A DNA stretch of 64,000 nucleotides, taken from assembly GCA_029449235.1 (NCBI GenBank), contig JANATG010000016.1, positions 992,001-1,056,000 of the forward strand, read 5' to 3'. This DNA comes from Linnemannia schmuckeri (lineage: Eukaryota > Mortierellomycota > Mortierellomycetes > Mortierellales > Mortierellaceae). Below the pieces are notes generated by a model. The model was not told where the DNA came from and made no database searches. It saw only the letters and a list, made by a program, of their open reading frames with translations. Position numbers and translations under genes: made by a program. Of the stretch, positions 61,588-64,000 are shown one piece after another (within the stretch, counting starts at the first letter, position 1; each line of letters begins with the position of its first letter).

Positions 61588-64000
61588 ATGACGGTAACGA
61601 GTAGCGCTTTCCTCGACTTTGTTATCGGGTTTGCGGTCTCGTTGATCGCCTCGGTCATGAACGCCGCAGGACTCAACCTGCTCAAACTCGACCACGTCCG
61701 CAACAGCGCATTACCAACAGAACGGCAACGCAACGAGTGTGGAAGGCCCATGTGGCATATCGGACTCTACCTCTATATTGCCAGTCAACTTGCTGGAAGT
61801 ACTATTGCCCTCAGTAAGTTACTTTTTTGTAGTTATTGAAGCGTTGTTTGTCTCTGCCGAGGGCATACTTTTGTTTTTTTTTTGTGAGTGTGAGTGTGTG
61901 TGTGTGTGTCAATGATTGTATGCTGTGTTCGGTTTAATTTGAATTATTTTTCCTTATTGTGCGCTCAGCAGCAGTAACAGTCGACTTTCATCGACCCACA
62001 ACACCGAAAAACAACAGCAAGAACATAACAAAAACACAATATTGAACCTTTTCTCTCCAGATATACACTTTGTTCCTCTCACAGATTGGACACACTTTCC
62101 CTACTCAACCACACACAACCACTAGCAACAATGAACCTAGTTTCTCTAGACACCTTGCCTCTTTCATGTCATACTATTGTCCCGGGAAGACGCTCTCCTT
62201 CTTCCTCTTCTTTCCCTTCCTCATCTCCCTCCTATTGACCCTAATACTCTCTCACAAGAAAGCTGCATGCAAAGGACTAATAATCGATCACCTCATATAT
62301 CATATGTATGATCCCCTAACTTTCTCTTTACGAAAATAGATTTCTTGAAGACACAATGGGTGGCACCTTTGGGATCAATTGCCTTGATCTTCAACTTTGT
62401 CTTTGCCAAGATCCTGGTCGGGACACAAATCACACGGCAGGACGTCTATGGAACCATTGTCGTCATGGCTTCCGTCGTCTGGATTGTCGTCTTTGGCGGT
62501 ATGAATTCGAGCGGCGATATCGAGGAGACCATGACACTCACGGATCTGAAGATGCTCTTTGCCAGGATTGTCTTTATTATCTATTTCTCAGTCCTCAATG
62601 GCATCATCTTTGCATTCCTCGGATTGGGAATGTATGCCTACTGGGCCATTTCGCTCGACGACGAATCGGGACAGCTGAGGAAGAACATGAAAGCAAGGTT
62701 GACTCAGTTGCTAGGAACCAACCGCTTTGCCAGGGCTTCAGGATTGACGCTGGAGGGTGATGAAGGCCTTGCGGCCGAGGCAAGAGACCAGAGACTGAAG
62801 AAGGTGGTGGCAATGATCTTTTCGGCCTGCGGTGGACTTTTGGCGAGTGAGACGCTGTTACTGGCCAAGAGCGGTGTCAAGTTGATCACCTCGACCCTTG
62901 CTGGAGAGAACCAGTTCACGGACTATCTCAGCTACTTTATTCTCTTTGTCCTTGTCTTTACCGCGGTCCTCCAGGTAAGAAAGAAAGCATGCTATGTCGG
63001 ACATTTTTTTTTCGCCCTTTTTCTGAATCTCTCTGCACATGGTTTGCAATAACGAACAAGTGGGACTAATTTATTATTTTTCCGATTCCGATTAGGTGTA
63101 CTGTCTTAACACGGGACTGAAGTTGTACGACTCTGTCTTGGTCGTACCGACATTCTATGGATTCTACACGGCGTTTGGACTCATCAACTCGACCATCTAT
63201 CTGAATCAACTGGGCGACTACGAACCTTGGGTCTTACTCCTGGTCCTCCTTGGCATCGGTGCTCTGATTTACGGTGTTAAGATGTTGAGCGCACCCAAGC
63301 CTGACCCTAACTCGACAGGAGACCCACTTTCGTCCCTCGACAATGTCTATGACGATGATGATGAGGACTCGCACGAGATGGAGCAGAGAAGCAAGCACAA
63401 CAAGGCTGGCGAGGCTGGCGACAGTAACAACGGCAACATGGATGGTTCTCTTGGAAAGAAATCCAAAAAGATGGCATCCCTTAAAAAGAAGAAGTCAGCC
63501 CATCGTCAGAGTCACCGTGGTATGGGTCAGGATGAGGAGAACGGGGATGTGCCTTCTGTCTATGGGAGCCAGCGTGGGATGTTGGATGATGAGGGCATGA
63601 GCACTTTTAGCGGGGCTTCTCATATGACTCGAGGACGTGGAACTAGTTTCACAAGCAAATCTAGTTTCCAGTCAGACCCCTTCAGGACCCCCAAGGACAA
63701 TCGGTCGATTCATGAAGGATTTGCGGCAGGAGGAAACCGGATGTCGCTCACTCAACAGGCACCCACTCATGTCTTGGTGGACACGACCGAGGACTTGAAT
63801 GATTCTGAGGATGATGAGAGGGGTGTCCGGAGACAGGCCGAGGCGGATGCGGTGGAACGGGAAAAGATGCGTCGTCAGAGTGTTCTCCAGTCGTCCCTCA
63901 ACACCCTGACGATGCATGAGAAGTCTCGCACAGAATCTTCTACCCACAACTACAGTCAACAACAGCCTCCCAGGATTGATACCTCATCGTCTACTACTGC
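61588..64000 (+). CDS. NIPA-type (DUF803) magnesium transporter, 3' end beyond window
   Basis: Three exons (61588-61813, 62340-62974, 63096 to window end) give 588 residues so far. TM1 begins AFLDFVIGFAVSLIASVMNA. The family core FLKTQWVAPLGSIALIFNFV then FAKILVGTQITRQDVYGTIV and VVWIVVFGG follows, then a cytosolic charged loop (about 175-225) and further helices (SYFILFVLVFTAVLQ, VLVVPTFYGFYTAFGLINST, PWVLLLVLLGIGALIYGVKM). Nine or so membrane segments are expected; NIPA proteins move Mg2+ and related cations across plasma or endosomal membranes. The long Ser/Lys/acidic C-terminal tail (KKSKKMASLKKKKSAHRQSH) is cytosolic and continues past the window. The first intron is 526 nt, longer than others here. 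Confidence 0.88.

Overview
This window looks like nuclear DNA of a filamentous fungus. Genes are split by many short GT-AG introns (about 50-180 bp), and leaders are rich in pyrimidines. Conserved eukaryotic single-copy genes are present: a tRNA-Cys, a TFIIH subunit, condensin CAP-H, CENP-O, ERG28, a REEP-type ER protein and a NIPA-type transporter. The spliced gene style and the large lineage-specific F-box/LRR family suggest an early-diverging fungus, most plausibly Mortierellomycota. That placement is an inference; no marker here was compared with a database.

Layout. (1) 0.3-16 kb is a compact housekeeping block: macro-domain hydrolase (+), tRNA-Cys (-), a tRNA-derived SINE with a 12-bp target duplication, CENP-O/Mcm21 (-), an F-box/ankyrin gene (+), a REEP/HVA22 protein with a 19-nt microexon (+), ERG28 (-), the TFIIH subunit SSL1 (+) and condensin CAP-H (+). 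I assigned exon coordinates by hand and the reading frames close exactly. (2) 16-23.3 kb holds a small secreted Cys protein, a gene-poor stretch with T tracts and an inverted-repeat element, and a five-exon gene for an Arg/Asp/Ser-rich protein of 1131 residues with an AT-hook-like motif. (3) 23.5-31 kb is a rearranged accessory region. An F-box/LRR pseudogene is split by a 3664-bp insertion that has matching terminal inverted repeats and a 5-bp target duplication. The insertion carries two small secreted Cys-rich genes and a nested palindromic (foldback) element. A decayed multi-exon gene follows on the minus strand. (4) 31.3-59.2 kb is a same-strand tandem array of 14 F-box/LRR genes; with the split copy the family has 15 members here. 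Six are intact (594-600 residues) and nine are broken by nonsense codons, frameshifts, deletions or insertion. Subfamilies are interleaved and near-identical tracts point to recent duplication or gene conversion. (5) 59.2-61.6 kb is non-coding, followed by a NIPA-type transporter that runs off the window end.

The housekeeping genes act in chromosome segregation (CENP-O, CAP-H), transcription and repair (SSL1), sterol synthesis and ER shape (ERG28, REEP). The accessory half shows birth-and-death evolution of putative ubiquitin-ligase substrate receptors next to effector-like secreted genes carried within transposon-like ends. That is the most interesting part of the window.
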